Source: an uncultured Senegalimassilia sp. (GTDB taxonomy: Bacteria; Actinomycetota; Coriobacteriia; Coriobacteriales; Eggerthellaceae). From it: a stretch of DNA of 37,319 nucleotides. The stretch's first letter is position 1; each line of letters starts with the position of its first letter. The stretch covers positions 1 through 37,319 of the forward strand of contig CAKUJT010000012.1 of NCBI GenBank assembly GCA_934661765.1, written 5' to 3'. Below are positions 27,072 to 36,529 of the stretch, one piece after another. A program made the position numbers and the translations under genes. The notes under the pieces are model-generated. The model did no database searches. It saw only the letters and a list, made by a program, of their open reading frames with translations, and was not told where the DNA came from.

Positions 27072-27204
27072 TTGAACCCGAAATGGCCGATCATCGCGCA
27101 GCACGCGGTCGGATCGCAAGGCGGCAGTGCAAGGGCGCGAAATGAGCGGCTCGCCGTTCCGCGTAGAAATCGTGCAGGGCGGAACGCTGTTGGAAAATAG
27201 TGGT

Positions 27205-27232
27205 TTGGATGGCGCATTGCGCGTGGTATACT
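27205..27232 (+). promoter_or_regulatory. rpsA promoter, extended -10
   Basis: TTGGAT (27205-27210), a 16-base spacer and TATACT (27227-27232), with TGG directly before the -10 giving an extended element. Transcription should begin near 27239, leaving a leader of about 150 bases. The 27022-27204 stretch upstream holds the G9 run and no recognised gene. Confidence 0.6.
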
Positions 27233-27239
27233 CAATTGG

Positions 27240-27388
27240 CTTATGGGAAGGTCCCGTAAGCATTGGTAATGTAGGCCCCCGAGACATGTTTGTTGCACTG
27301 CTAAAAGGGAGCATCTCCTGCAAGCGAACATGGTTTATGTAGCAATCATTCATGACGAAGGGTCCCCGGCAAAGTATGGAAGGGGTCC
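27240..27388 (+). promoter_or_regulatory. Structured rpsA leader
   Basis: The predicted mRNA begins with a nine-pair hairpin (27240-27248 with 27252-27260, loop AGG, one G-U pair). Near its other end GGTCCCC (27361-27367) can pair with GGGGTCC (27382-27388, one T-T mismatch), covering the Shine-Dalgarno GGAAGGGG (27378-27385). This suggests translational control of S1, as S1 represses its own mRNA in other bacteria. The fold is by eye. Confidence 0.4.
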
Positions 27389-27391
27389 GTT

Positions 27392-28594
27392 TTGACCGAC
27401 ATCAAGAACACGTCCGTCATCGACTTCGAGGACATCTCCGACGATCAGATGAATCAGATGATCGACGGCACGCTGACCGAGTTCGACGAGGGCGACCTGG
27501 TCAACGGCACGGTTGTCAAGATCGAGCATGACGAGGTGCTGGTGGACATCGGATTCAAGTCCGAGGGCGTTGTGCCCGTCCGCGAGCTGTCCATCCGCAA
27601 GGACGCCGATCCGTCCGAGATCGTCAATCTCGGCGACGAGATCGAGGCTCTGGTCCTGCAGAAGGAGGACAAGGACGGCCGTCTGATCCTGTCCAAGAAG
27701 CGTGCCGAGTACGAGCGCGCCTGGATCAGCGTCGAGGAGAAGTTCAAGGCTGGCGAGACCGTCACCGGCGAGGTTATCGAGGTTGTCAAGGGCGGCCTGA
27801 TCCTGGACATCGGCCTGCGCGGCTTCCTGCCTGCGTCTTTGGTCGACCTGCGTCGCGTCAAGGACCTGGACATGTACCTGCACACCGAGATCGAGGCCCG
27901 CGTCATCGAGATGGACCGCAACCGCAACAACGTTGTCCTGTCCCGTCGCGTGCTGCTTGAGGAAGGCCGCAAGAACGAGCGCGCTGAGATCCTCTCCAAG
28001 CTGTCCAAGGGCATGCGCCTCAAGGGCACGGTTTCCAGCATCGTCGACTTCGGCGCCTTCGTTGACCTGGGCGGCATCGACGGTCTGGTCCACATCTCCG
28101 AGCTGTCCTGGAACCACGTCAACCATCCGTCCGAGGTCGTCAAGGTCGGCGACGAGGTCGAGGTCGAGGTTCTGGACGTCGATCTGCAGCGCGAGCGCAT
28201 CTCCCTGGGTCTGAAGCAGACCACCGAGGATCCGTGGATCAAGCTGGTCGAGAGCTACCCGGTCGGCTCCATCGTCGACGGCAAGGTCACCAAGACCGTC
28301 CCGTTCGGCGCCTTCGTCGAACTGGGCCAGTCCATCGAGGGCCTGGTGCACATCTCCGAGATGGCTATGCGTCACATCGACACGCCTGCTCAGGTCGTCA
28401 AGCCCGGCGACATGGTCAAGGTCAAGGTCATGGAGATCAACCCCGATCGTCGTCGTATCAGCCTGTCCATGAAGGCTGCTGCTGCTGAGATGGGCTTCGA
28501 GATCCCCGTGGACGAGTCCATCCAGGTTGAGGAGAAGCCGGCCAAGAAGCGCGAGAAGAAGGCTGACAAGCCCGCTGAGGAGCAGGCTGAATAA
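27392..28594 (+). CDS. rpsA: 30S ribosomal protein S1
   Basis: This 400-residue protein has four S1 (OB-fold) RNA-binding repeats at about residues 33-104, 119-187, 206-275 and 292-361, then a lysine/glutamate-rich tail. The third and fourth repeats are the best matches ([24 protein letters not shown] and [21 protein letters not shown] in part). Four-repeat S1 is typical of Gram-positive bacteria; E. coli has six. The start appears to be TTG 27392, with GGAAGGGG six bases upstream and no ATG or GTG nearby in frame. S1 helps the ribosome bind structured mRNAs. Confidence 0.94.
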   Translation: MTDIKNTSVIDFEDISDDQMNQMIDGTLTEFDEGDLVNGTVVKIEHDEVLVDIGFKSEGVVPVRELSIRKDADPSEIVNLGDEIEALVLQKEDKDGRLILSKKRAEYERAWISVEEKFKAGETVTGEVIEVVKGGLILDIGLRGFLPASLVDLRRVKDLDMYLHTEIEARVIEMDRNRNNVVLSRRVLLEEGRKNERAEILSKLSKGMRLKGTVSSIVDFGAFVDLGGIDGLVHISELSWNHVNHPSEVVKVGDEVEVEVLDVDLQRERISLGLKQTTEDPWIKLVESYPVGSIVDGKVTKTVPFGAFVELGQSIEGLVHISEMAMRHIDTPAQVVKPGDMVKVKVMEINPDRRRISLSMKAAAAEMGFEIPVDESIQVEEKPAKKREKKADKPAEEQAE

Positions 28595-28637
28595 GCTGAC
28601 CTAAGCGTTAGGCTTCAAGCAACCGCTTAGCATCCGC

Positions 28638-28665
28638 AAGGCCCCCGGCATACGCCGGGGGCCTT
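28638..28665 (+). terminator. Terminator of rpsA
   Basis: A 12-pair perfect GC-rich stem (28638-28649 with 28654-28665, loop ATAC) lies about 45 bases after rpsA. The T tract after it is weak (GTTGCG). Confidence 0.7.
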
Positions 28666-28950
28666 GTTGCGTCTGAGGCTATCGAAGGATGCCCAAGGCT
28701 GGGATTGCAAGGCGACAAGGCATATGGTTGGTGCTGTGGCTATGACGCCGTATCTTTGCGCGGCAATAGGCGTCCTTCTCCTAGGCGCGAAAAATGCCGG
28801 TAAAGCCACAGCGTATTTATCTTCAATGCGGCACCATCGTTTACGGGTATCGCAAACCTCAAAGGCTGGAAAAGGTTGCGACGAGCATGGGCTAGGCAGG
28901 GGGTGTGCGTTAAGAGGCGTTGTCATCGATGCTTTCCGTTCAACGCAAAT
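28666..28950. other. Gap with no recognised gene
   Basis: This stretch between the rpsA terminator and the terminator of the minus-strand acyltransferase gene holds open frames on both strands of about 100 codons, but none has a ribosome-binding site, a recognised motif or natural composition. I see no tRNA or conserved RNA. Confidence 0.5.
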
Positions 28951-28995
28951 CGGGCCGCAATCGTGATGCGTTGATTCGCATACGATTGCGGCCCG
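28951..28995 (-). terminator. Terminator of the acyltransferase gene
   Basis: A 19-pair stem with one bulged base (28951-28970 with 28977-28995, loop TTGATT). Read on the minus strand it follows the acyltransferase stop by about 40 bases and is trailed by ATTTGCGTT, a weak T tract. Confidence 0.65.
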
Positions 28996-29033
28996 AAAAC
29001 GTTCGGTTTGGACGCTCGTTGGTCTGGATGCGC

Positions 29034-31202
29034 CTATTCCTGCGGGTGCTCCCCTAAGCTGTTGGCGATGTTGGTGGCAATGGAGGCAACAGCTGCCTGC
29101 TGGGCCGCAATGGCCTTCGAGGTTGCGGCTTCCATAGGCGTTTCTGCGTGCGCAACCTGGTCGCCTTCCTTGTGCTCGGGCAGAAGGCTTCCGATGGCGT
29201 CGTGGACCATATCGATATAGGCTTGCGCGCCTTCCGAGGACAGATGCGTGCCGTCGCCGTCGAACCAGGTGCCATGCGATGCGCTCAGGCTGTACCAGTC
29301 GATTACCTGCACGTTGCTGTAACGCTCGGCGGCGCGATCGAGCGCGGCGTTCGTCTCCGCCATCCAGCTTTGCGGGCTGCGGGTGTTCACGAAGAACACG
29401 TGCTTGTCGGTGCCCACCACGCCAAGCAGGTCGTCCAGCTGATCGTCGGTTGCCTGTCCGTTCGTTCCCAGGGCGAACACCACCACATCGCCCACGATGT
29501 CCTGCTCGGCGTAGGAGCGGTACACTTCCTCGCCGACGGTGAGCTGACGGTTCACGGCGGCATCGATGGCGCCGTAGGGGAACGTTTCGGTGAAGTTGGG
29601 GATGGCGCGAACCGATACCGAGTCGCCGATCATGAGCACGTCGAGCTTGGGCTTCTCGGCCGCTGCGGTGGTGCCCGACGTATCTGCGGGCAAGCCTGCG
29701 ACATGCGCCGATTCGTCCTTCAGCAGATCGCCGCCCTCAAGCGCGGAGGTGTCGGGCACGAAGATCAGCCCGCCGATGCAGACGATGGTGAGCACGGAGG
29801 CCGCAGCCGTGGGCAGGGCATGGGTGCGGAGCCAGTCGGCAAGCAGGGTCTGCCCGCTGCGCACGTCGCCCACGAACTTCCCGATGGCGCCATGGCGGAT
29901 GGGGTCCTCCACGAACTTGTAGGAGAACCACGAGATGGCGAAGATGATGGCGAGCTCCACCAGGTACATCCACCACGGGGTGCCTTCGATGTTGCTGCGC
30001 GGGTTCATAAGCAGAAGGATGGGGTAGTGCCACAGGTACATGCCGTAGGAGTGCAGGCCGATCCATACGAGCGGCTTTGCGGCGAACACCTTCGCCAACA
30101 GGCTAGACGGGTGCACAATGACGGCGATGATGACCATGGTGATAACGGAGGCGAGCAGAATGCCGCCGCGGTACATGAACGCCGACGTGCCATCGATGCC
30201 CGCCATCATGGCCACCAAGCCTATGAGCGCGATGCCGCCCACGGCGTCGAGCGCCAGCCGCACGTTGCGGTCAAGGTGGATCTCGTTGTTCGCGCCCAGT
30301 TGGTTCGATGGCCACACGAAGGCAAGCCATGCGCCGATGAGCAGGCTGAACGCGCGGGTGTCGGTTCCGTAGTACACGCGCGAGGGGTCGACGTCGGGGT
30401 TGAACAGAATCGCCATCTCAAGCACGGAGGCAAGCGCGAGCACGAAGGTGGCGTTGCGCATATGGGTGCGCTTCACGCCGAATTTGTGCGCAAGGATGAG
30501 CACCACGGGCCAAACCACGTAGAACTGCTCCTCGATGGCGAGCGACCAGAAATGCGTGACGGGGCTAGGGGCGCCCAAGGCGTCGAAGTAGGACACGTCG
30601 CGCAGGATGTACCACCAGTTGGTCACCCAGCAAAGCGCCGCCCACATGTCCTCGCGCAGCTTTGTGAGCAGGCTGTGGTCGAACAGCGTACAGAGCACGG
30701 CGGTGACTATGATGACGAAGGCGATGGCCGGGAACAGGCGTTTCACACGGCGTAGCCAGAACTGCGGCAGGTCGATGGTGCCCGTGGAGTCCCATTCGAT
30801 GAGCAACAGGCTGGTGATCAGATAGCCCGACAACACGAAGAACACGGTGACGCCGAGCAGGCCGCCGGGCATCCAGGCCATGCCCATGTGATAAGCGATA
30901 ACGCCGAGCACGGCAAGCGCGCGCAGGCCGTCGAGGGCGGGGATGTAACGCGATTTCTTCCGCTTGGGCTGTTCTACGCTGCCGGATGCGCGCGAGGTCC
31001 GCGGCGATGCTCCGTGCGCGCTGCCGTGACGGCCGTCCGTTGCGGCGTTTGCGCGGCGGGTGCCGTACGATGCGGCGGCCGGGGTGCTTGAGGCGCGGCC
31101 GTGCATATTGGAACGGTTTTGCGTGTAAGAATCCGATGCGGGGCTTGCGTATGCGCTTCGCGAGCGGTTGCGTGCATGGCTCCCAGCCGGCGTTTCCGGC
31201 AT
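29034..31202 (-). CDS. Acyltransferase-3/SGNH fusion protein (OafA/OatA-like O-acyltransferase)
   Basis: This 722-residue protein has three parts. Residues 1-85 are a Ser/Arg/Ala-rich, probably disordered cytoplasmic tail. From 86 to about 455 is an acyltransferase-3 domain with about ten membrane helices, opening YIPALDGLRALAVLGVIAYH with the essential histidine H105, and VTHFWSLAIEEQFYVVWP. The C-terminal extracytoplasmic part is an SGNH hydrolase-like domain with GDSVSVR (near 527), FALGTNGQ and the catalytic pair in DGDGTH (near 652). This arrangement is that of peptidoglycan O-acetyltransferase OatA and of OafA-type polysaccharide acylases. The acceptor here is not known. AGAAGGGAA precedes ATG 31202. 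Confidence 0.9.
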   Translation of the reverse strand: MPETPAGSHARNRSRSAYASPASDSYTQNRSNMHGRASSTPAAASYGTRRANAATDGRHGSAHGASPRTSRASGSVEQPKRKKSRYIPALDGLRALAVLGVIAYHMGMAWMPGGLLGVTVFFVLSGYLITSLLLIEWDSTGTIDLPQFWLRRVKRLFPAIAFVIIVTAVLCTLFDHSLLTKLREDMWAALCWVTNWWYILRDVSYFDALGAPSPVTHFWSLAIEEQFYVVWPVVLILAHKFGVKRTHMRNATFVLALASVLEMAILFNPDVDPSRVYYGTDTRAFSLLIGAWLAFVWPSNQLGANNEIHLDRNVRLALDAVGGIALIGLVAMMAGIDGTSAFMYRGGILLASVITMVIIAVIVHPSSLLAKVFAAKPLVWIGLHSYGMYLWHYPILLLMNPRSNIEGTPWWMYLVELAIIFAISWFSYKFVEDPIRHGAIGKFVGDVRSGQTLLADWLRTHALPTAAASVLTIVCIGGLIFVPDTSALEGGDLLKDESAHVAGLPADTSGTTAAAEKPKLDVLMIGDSVSVRAIPNFTETFPYGAIDAAVNRQLTVGEEVYRSYAEQDIVGDVVVFALGTNGQATDDQLDDLLGVVGTDKHVFFVNTRSPQSWMAETNAALDRAAERYSNVQVIDWYSLSASHGTWFDGDGTHLSSEGAQAYIDMVHDAIGSLLPEHKEGDQVAHAETPMEAATSKAIAAQQAAVASIATNIANSLGEHPQE

Positions 31203-31254
31203 GATAGTTCCCTTCTCATCTGCTGCGCTCCCTTAATCCGCAGCACATCGCCCC

Positions 31255-31263
31255 AGTATACCA
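31255..31263 (-). promoter_or_regulatory. Extended -10 promoter of the acyltransferase gene
   Basis: On the minus strand TGG directly precedes TATACT, about 55 bases before the start codon. The -35 region is poor, as is common for extended -10 promoters. Confidence 0.5.
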
Positions 31264-31389
31264 GTGCCGCCTACCGTAACCTGTCGGCAAATGATGGCAA
31301 GTGCCGTGCGTATCGGCTGCGTGGTGCGTGTATCATATGAATCAGATATGCTTGAAGGCAACGCTGCGATGCCGACAAAGGAGGCAGGC

Positions 31390-31998
31390 ATGGGTATGAA
31401 GAAGCTGTTCGTCATCGGCGGCATGGGCGCCGGCAAGTCGACGGCCCGCAAGGTTCTGGCCGAGCAGGGAGTCCCGTACATCGACCTCGACAAGGTCGGT
31501 CATGACGTGCTGCTGTGGGATACGGTCAAAGCCGACCTGGTAGAGGCGTTCGGCGCCGATATCCTGGGCGCCGACGGCCAGATCGTGCGCTCGAAGGTGG
31601 CGGCGAAGGCTTTCGCCACGCCGGCGGAGACGCGCAAGCTCAACCGCATCACCATGCCGCGTATCGAGGAGGCGTTCACCGATCAGCTCGACGAGCTTGA
31701 GCGCCAAGGTAACAAGGCCGTGGTGGTGGAGTACTCCGTGTTCAAGAACCGTCAGGTGTCCATGGCCAACGGCGCCGATGTGGTCATCGCCGTGCTGGCC
31801 CCGCTTGACGACCGCATCGAGCGCGCCGTTGCAGGCGGCTGGGACGAGCAGGATGTGCGTCGCCGCATCGCCCGCCAGATCAGCGATGCGGATCGCATCG
31901 AACAATCCGACGTGGTGTTCAACAACGACGGCACGCCCGAGCAGCTGCGCGAGCAGGTCGAGCAGTGGTGGCGTGAGTACAGCAAGACGCTGGACTAG
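31390..31998 (+). CDS. coaE: Dephospho-CoA kinase
   Basis: This 202-residue P-loop kinase phosphorylates dephospho-CoA in the last step of coenzyme A synthesis. It has Walker A GGMGAGKST near the N-terminus, the family string YIDLDKVGHDVL, FATPAETRKLNRITMPRI, a lid with RRRIARQISDADRI, and the C-terminal DVVFNNDGTPEQLREQV. The frame is open for about 40 codons upstream, but AAAGGAGG (31377-31384) lies five bases before ATG 31390, and the family starts close to its P-loop. ATG 31396 is also possible. A terminator separates it from uvrB. Confidence 0.93.
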   Translation: MGMKKLFVIGGMGAGKSTARKVLAEQGVPYIDLDKVGHDVLLWDTVKADLVEAFGADILGADGQIVRSKVAAKAFATPAETRKLNRITMPRIEEAFTDQLDELERQGNKAVVVEYSVFKNRQVSMANGADVVIAVLAPLDDRIERAVAGGWDEQDVRRRIARQISDADRIEQSDVVFNNDGTPEQLREQVEQWWREYSKTLD

Positions 31999-32040
31999 GA
32001 CGGCATCGCGCTGATGGGCGCGATCGTTTGAAACGTTGCG

Positions 32041-32098
32041 GGCCCCTGCGGCGCGGCACCTGGTTTTGCCGGGTGCGAACGCGCTGCAGGGGCCTTTT
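32041..32098 (+). terminator. Terminator of coaE
   Basis: An outer nine-pair stem (32041-32049 with 32086-32094) encloses a second hairpin (GGCACCTGG with the CCGGGTGC strand) and is followed by TTTT. Confidence 0.7.
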
Positions 32099-32131
32099 GC
32101 GTTGCCGTATATGTGAAGCGAAAACGTACAC

Positions 32132-32168
32132 TTGTTCTTTTCCGTATGCCGTGCTAGACTTCGAGCAC
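32132..32168 (+). promoter_or_regulatory. uvrB promoter with overlapping inverted repeat
   Basis: TTGTTC (32132-32137), a 17-base spacer and TAGACT (32155-32160) form a promoter. A perfect inverted repeat GTGCT-N8-AGCAC (32151-32168) covers the -10 box. The position suits a repressor such as LexA, but the sequence matches neither the CTGT-N8-ACAG nor the GAAC-N4-GTTC consensus. Confidence 0.4.
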
Positions 32169-32206
32169 TGATTCGAAGGAAGCGCCTGCGAAGGACGTGA
32201 TTGCAT

Positions 32207-34360
32207 ATGAGCAGCCATCTGAAGAACATCGAGGGCATGGCAATGGAGGGCAAGCTGCCCGAAGTGCGCCTTGCGAACACGCCGTTTCGAGCGGTCAGCC
32301 CTTATGAGCCTTCAGGCGATCAGCCGCAAGCCATCAAGAAGCTGGCACAGGGCGTAGAGGAAGGGCTGCGGTATCAAACGCTTCTGGGCGTTACGGGCTC
32401 GGGCAAAACATTCACCATGGCGAAAACCATCGAGGCGGTGCAGCGCCCCACGCTCGTCATGGCGCCGAACAAGACGCTTGCCGCTCAGCTTGCAAGCGAG
32501 CTGAAGGAGTTCTTCCCCGACAACGCCGTGGTGTATTTCGTCAGCTACTACGATTATTATCAGCCCGAAGCGTACGTGCCCTCGTCGGACACGTTCATCG
32601 AGAAGGACGCCTCCATCAACGAAGAGGTGGAGAAGCTGCGCCATGCCGCCACCAGCGCGCTCCTTTCCAGGCGCGACGTCATCGTGGTGGCGTCGGTCAG
32701 CTGCATCTACGGCATCGGCAGCCCCATGGATTACGCGGGCATGGCCGTGTTCGCGGACAAGCAGAAGGAGATGGATCGCGATCAGATGATCCATGACCTT
32801 ATCGACATCCAGTACGATCGCAACGACTACGAGCTGAAGCGCGGCACGTTCCGTGTAAGGGGGGACAACCTGGACGTCTTCCCTCCGTATGCGGATAACC
32901 CGGTTCGCGTGGAGTTCTGGGGTGATGAGATAGAACAGATTTCCGAGATCGACAACGTAACAGGCGAGGTTTTGCAAACCTATGAGGCCCTTCCCATTTG
33001 GCCGGCCTCCCATTACGTAACGGCGCGCCCGAAGATGGAGCACGCCATCAAAACCATCCAAGAGGAGCTGCGCGAGCGCTTGCAGCAGTTCAAGGAGGAG
33101 GGCAAGCTGCTTGAGGCCCAGCGGCTGGAGATGCGCGTGAACTATGATCTTGAGATGCTGGAGACCATGGGATTTTGCAGCGGCATCGAGAACTACTCCC
33201 GGCATCTCGACGGACGTGAGCCCGGAGAGCCCCCGTACACGCTCATCGACTATTTCCCGGACGATTTCCTGTGCATCATCGACGAGAGCCATGTGACGGT
33301 GCCTCAGATCCGCGGCATGCACGAAGGAGACCGCAGCCGCAAGATCACCTTGACCGAGCATGGGTTCCGGCTGCCCAGCTGTTTGGATAACCGTCCGCTG
33401 CGCTTCGATGAGTTCGAGGAGCGCGTGCCGCAGTTCATCTACGTGTCGGCAACGCCCGGCGATTACGAGCTGAAGGTCAGCCAGCAGCAGGTGGAGCAGA
33501 TCATCCGCCCCACGGGCTTGCTGGACCCCGAGATCATCGTGCGCGGCAGTGCAAGCCAGATCGACGACATCATCGACGAGGCGAAGGAGCGCGCCGACCG
33601 CAACGAGCGCGTGCTCATAACCACGCTTACCAAGAAGATGGCGGAGGACCTGACCGATCATCTTCTGGACCGCGGCATACGCGCCCGTTACATGCACAGC
33701 GACATCGGCACGCTTGAGCGCGTGGACATCCTGCGCGATCTGCGTTTGGGCAAGTTCGACGTGCTGGTGGGAATCAACCTGCTGCGCGAGGGCCTGGACT
33801 TGCCGGAAGTAACGTTGGTCGCCATTCTCGATGCCGACAAGGAGGGTTTCCTGCGAAACCAGCGCAGCCTGATTCAGACTATCGGCCGCGCTGCTCGTAA
33901 CGCGAACGGCCAGGTGATCATGTATGCCGACAAAACCACCGATTCCATGGACCTTGCCATCACCGAAACCCGTCGTCGTCGCAGCATCCAGATGGCGTAC
34001 AACGAAGAGCACGGCATCACGCCCAAAACGGTCACGAAGGCGGTCGTGGACATCATGAGCTACGTGCATGGGGAAATGGGCGATGTGTCATCCGAGCAGG
34101 TGAACATGCAGCTTGCCGAGCTGTCGCGCGAAGAGGTGCTGCGCGTTATCTCGAGCATGGAGGAAGACATGGCGGAGGCGTCGCGCAATATGGACTTCGA
34201 AGAGGCGGCGCGCTTGCGAGACGAGGTGGTGCGCCTGCGTGCCGGCGTGGAGGGCGAAAGCGAGGCGGATGTGCTCAAGGACCTGAAGAAGAGCGCGCGT
34301 AAGGGCAGTGCCTTCGGCAATCGCAAGAACGCGGCGTACGGCAGCTCGCGCCGGTCGTAA
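32207..34360 (+). CDS. uvrB: Excinuclease ABC subunit B
   Basis: This 717-residue DNA-repair helicase-like protein receives damaged DNA from UvrA and recruits UvrC. Walker A is [10 protein letters not shown] (61-70); the damage-probing beta-hairpin is in [12 protein letters not shown]. Helicase motifs include the Walker [13 protein letters not shown], motif III-like [26 protein letters not shown] and QTIGRAARN. The C-terminal UVR motif that contacts UvrC is in [17 protein letters not shown], followed by a basic tail. ATG 32207 is 11 bases from AAGGA; TTG 32201 is an alternative. uvrA and uvrC are not in the window. Confidence 0.97.
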   Translation: MSSHLKNIEGMAMEGKLPEVRLANTPFRAVSPYEPSGDQPQAIKKLAQGVEEGLRYQTLLGVTGSGKTFTMAKTIEAVQRPTLVMAPNKTLAAQLASELKEFFPDNAVVYFVSYYDYYQPEAYVPSSDTFIEKDASINEEVEKLRHAATSALLSRRDVIVVASVSCIYGIGSPMDYAGMAVFADKQKEMDRDQMIHDLIDIQYDRNDYELKRGTFRVRGDNLDVFPPYADNPVRVEFWGDEIEQISEIDNVTGEVLQTYEALPIWPASHYVTARPKMEHAIKTIQEELRERLQQFKEEGKLLEAQRLEMRVNYDLEMLETMGFCSGIENYSRHLDGREPGEPPYTLIDYFPDDFLCIIDESHVTVPQIRGMHEGDRSRKITLTEHGFRLPSCLDNRPLRFDEFEERVPQFIYVSATPGDYELKVSQQQVEQIIRPTGLLDPEIIVRGSASQIDDIIDEAKERADRNERVLITTLTKKMAEDLTDHLLDRGIRARYMHSDIGTLERVDILRDLRLGKFDVLVGINLLREGLDLPEVTLVAILDADKEGFLRNQRSLIQTIGRAARNANGQVIMYADKTTDSMDLAITETRRRRSIQMAYNEEHGITPKTVTKAVVDIMSYVHGEMGDVSSEQVNMQLAELSREEVLRVISSMEEDMAEASRNMDFEEAARLRDEVVRLRAGVEGESEADVLKDLKKSARKGSAFGNRKNAAYGSSRRS

Positions 34361-34586
34361 GGCCATGCTGTCCGTCGATCGCGGGTTGGTGGACATGGCG
34401 GTGGCGGCTTGCTTGCTCAGCGCAGGGCGCTGGTGGCAACTCGCTTATCGCGCATGCTGCGGAGCGGGGCAAAGGAGAGGGCGGTTGCCTGGCATTTGTC
34501 GCGGCTAGGGCTTGTGCGGTGCAGGAGGTTGCTGCGTTTGCGGGATGTTAGCGTACGGTTCGCGTAATGCCGCTATCGCCGTTGGT

Positions 34587-35426
34587 TTATTCGGGAACGT
34601 TTTGGTTGAGGCTGCCGGTGCGATAGCCGTCGGCATCAACGGTCACGTAGGCGAACCCCGCATCGTGTATGCGCTCGGTCAGGTCGGTGGATATCAGCGC
34701 GTCCATAAGCGCCGCTCGCTGGTTGGGCGCTACCTCGATGCGCGCAAGGTCCCCATGGGCGCGGCAGCGTATTTGGGGAAAGCCTGCGTCCATAAGCGCA
34801 TTCTCGGCATGTTCGACGGATCGAAGCTTGTCTGCAGTGATGACCTCGTTGTAGGGGATGCGGCTTGCAAGGCACGCGTAAGAGGGCTTGTCCCAAGTTG
34901 GAAGGCCAAGCTTGCGGGACAGGGCTCGGACATCGGCTTTCGACAGGCCCGCCGCCAGCAACGGACTGTCCACCTTCAGCTCGCCAAGCGCCTTGAGCCC
35001 GGGGCGGTAATCGCCAAGGTCGCTGGTGTTGGTGCCTTCGGCCACGTAGGGTATTCCCAGGCGCGCGGCTCGGTCCATGATGCGGGCGAACAATGCGCTT
35101 TTGCAGAGGTAGCACCGATTTGCGGGGTTTTCGGCGAAGCCGGGTATGGCCAAGGCGTCGACGTCCATCACCACATGGCGGATGCCTCGCTTGGCGCAAA
35201 AATCGCTTGCTTCGCGAATCTCGCGCGTGGGTATCATCTGCGCACGGGCGGTGATGGCGATGGCGTTGTCGCCTAGCACATCGGCGGTAACGCTTAGCAG
35301 CAGGGTGGAGTCCACGCCGCCGGAAAACGCCACGGCAACCGTCCCCAGTTTTGCCAGGTGCTCTTTCAGCGCTTCGTGCTTTTTGGAAAGCTCAGCGGGA
35401 AGCGGGGTGGGGGTGTCGGTGCTCAT
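34587..35426 (-). CDS. larE: LarE-like ATP-dependent sulfur transferase
   Basis: This 279-residue PP-loop ATPase matches LarE, which builds the thiocarboxylate groups of the nickel-pincer cofactor. The PP-loop is SGGVDST (35-41), then the conserved EGTNTSDLGDYRPGL and the DKPSYACLASRIPY segment. Three cysteines stand out: C105 and C108 (RCYLCK) and C185 (YACLASR). As I recall, some LarE proteins use a single sacrificial cysteine while others bind a 4Fe-4S cluster through three; this one fits the second class. No larA, larB or larC is nearby, so another sulfur-transfer role is possible. GAAAGG precedes ATG 35426. It is convergent with uvrB. Confidence 0.85.
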   Translation of the reverse strand: MSTDTPTPLPAELSKKHEALKEHLAKLGTVAVAFSGGVDSTLLLSVTADVLGDNAIAITARAQMIPTREIREASDFCAKRGIRHVVMDVDALAIPGFAENPANRCYLCKSALFARIMDRAARLGIPYVAEGTNTSDLGDYRPGLKALGELKVDSPLLAAGLSKADVRALSRKLGLPTWDKPSYACLASRIPYNEVITADKLRSVEHAENALMDAGFPQIRCRAHGDLARIEVAPNQRAALMDALISTDLTERIHDAGFAYVTVDADGYRTGSLNQNVPE

Positions 35427-35515
35427 GGAAGGCCTTTCGCGTTGCGGGTGGTGTCATTACGCACGCTAGCACATGAAGTTAGCTTCAGGTTTTGCCGAGC
35501 TGCGAGATTTCGCGT

Positions 35516-36529
35516 TTAGAGCATATCGGTGAAGCGCAGGTTCATGTCGACGGGGGTGGAGATGCCGGCAACGCTGCCGGTGTTGCTGTACTGCCACAGC
35601 ACGAAATCGAACTGCCCGGAGGGCTGCAGCGCGTTGTATTCGGCGAACCAGATGGGGCGGTCGCCTAGGCTATCCAGGTTCATGCGGGCGATATCCACTT
35701 TGTTGCCATACACCATAGAGCGGTATCCTGCTTGCTCGATGCGTTGGCAGAACGCCAGCGCAGCTGCGGTGAGGGTGTCCCGATCCACGTTATTGCCGCG
35801 TGCGTTCACTGTCGTGTCCTTCTCGTGGTCGAAGGTTATGGGAAGGTCTAGCTTGCGGCCGCCAAGCTGGTCAAGCACGAAGTCTGCCTCCTCCTGAGCC
35901 TCTTCGGCGCTGGTGGCTTGCGAGTAAAAGTACACGCCGGTCTGCAAGCCGGCATCGGTTGCTCCTGCAAGGTTCTCGTTCAGGCGGGCGTCCGCGAACA
36001 GACCGCCTTCGGTGGTGCCGCGGTAGCCGGCTCGCACAAAGGCGAACTGGATTCCGTCGCTTGCAACCTGCTCCCAGTCGATGGCGCCTTGCATTTCGGA
36101 CACGTCGATTCCCGTCTGCGACTTCTCGACCCCGTTCTCGGAGTATGAGAACCTGCCGTTTTGCTGGGAGAGCCCCGAGAAATCGTACGGGCTGACGTAG
36201 GGTTGCTTCGTGTTGGCCGAGCGGGAGGTTTCTTCTTGCGACGAGCCGTTGAGCAGCGCCGATGTTGCGTTGCATGCCGATATGCCGACGACAATGAGCG
36301 CAAGCGCGAACGCAAGGATGGCGAACGGCTTGCGGGCGCTGGCGTTACGACGTGGGCGTTGCTGGGGGCGAGTCGATCCGGGCCGCGTGGATGCGTTGCG
36401 CGTCGACGGAGAGGTGCGGGGTTGTGCAGGGCCGTTGCTCGTCGATGATGAGACTCTGGGCTTCGTGGGCATGTTGCGCGTGGATGATGGGGTTCGGGCG
36501 GGTCGCCCGTTGCGGTTTCTGCTATTCAT
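35516..36529 (-). CDS. Membrane-anchored GH25 lysozyme-like muramidase
   Basis: This 337-residue protein has a 67-residue Ser/Thr/Arg/Pro-rich cytoplasmic tail with repeated STRN/STRP units, then one hydrophobic helix (about 69-86), a linker, and a GH25 domain (about 138-337). The catalytic-domain motifs are GIDVSEMQGAIDWEQV with D142, FAFVRAGYRG, GVYFYSQA, and LPITFDHEKD with E236 as the likely catalytic acid (the family often has DVE here). It ends FVLWQYSNTGSVAGISTPVDMN. It probably cuts the glycan strands of peptidoglycan outside the membrane. The helix ends ISAC, which fits a lipobox, although the long tail argues against a simple lipoprotein signal. Confidence 0.88.
   Translation of the reverse strand: MNSRNRNGRPARTPSSTRNMPTKPRVSSSTSNGPAQPRTSPSTRNASTRPGSTRPQQRPRRNASARKPFAILAFALALIVVGISACNATSALLNGSSQEETSRSANTKQPYVSPYDFSGLSQQNGRFSYSENGVEKSQTGIDVSEMQGAIDWEQVASDGIQFAFVRAGYRGTTEGGLFADARLNENLAGATDAGLQTGVYFYSQATSAEEAQEEADFVLDQLGGRKLDLPITFDHEKDTTVNARGNNVDRDTLTAAALAFCQRIEQAGYRSMVYGNKVDIARMNLDSLGDRPIWFAEYNALQPSGQFDFVLWQYSNTGSVAGISTPVDMNLRFTDML

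Noticed and set aside
27127..27342. A 71-codon + strand frame before rpsA.
   Set aside because: It spans the predicted rpsA promoter and the 5' hairpin, and its translation has no recognised motif.
32121..32142. GAAAAC...GTTC before uvrB looks like a Gram-positive LexA box.
   Set aside because: The half-sites and spacing do not fit GAAC-N4-GTTC. The better symmetric element is the repeat over the -10 box.
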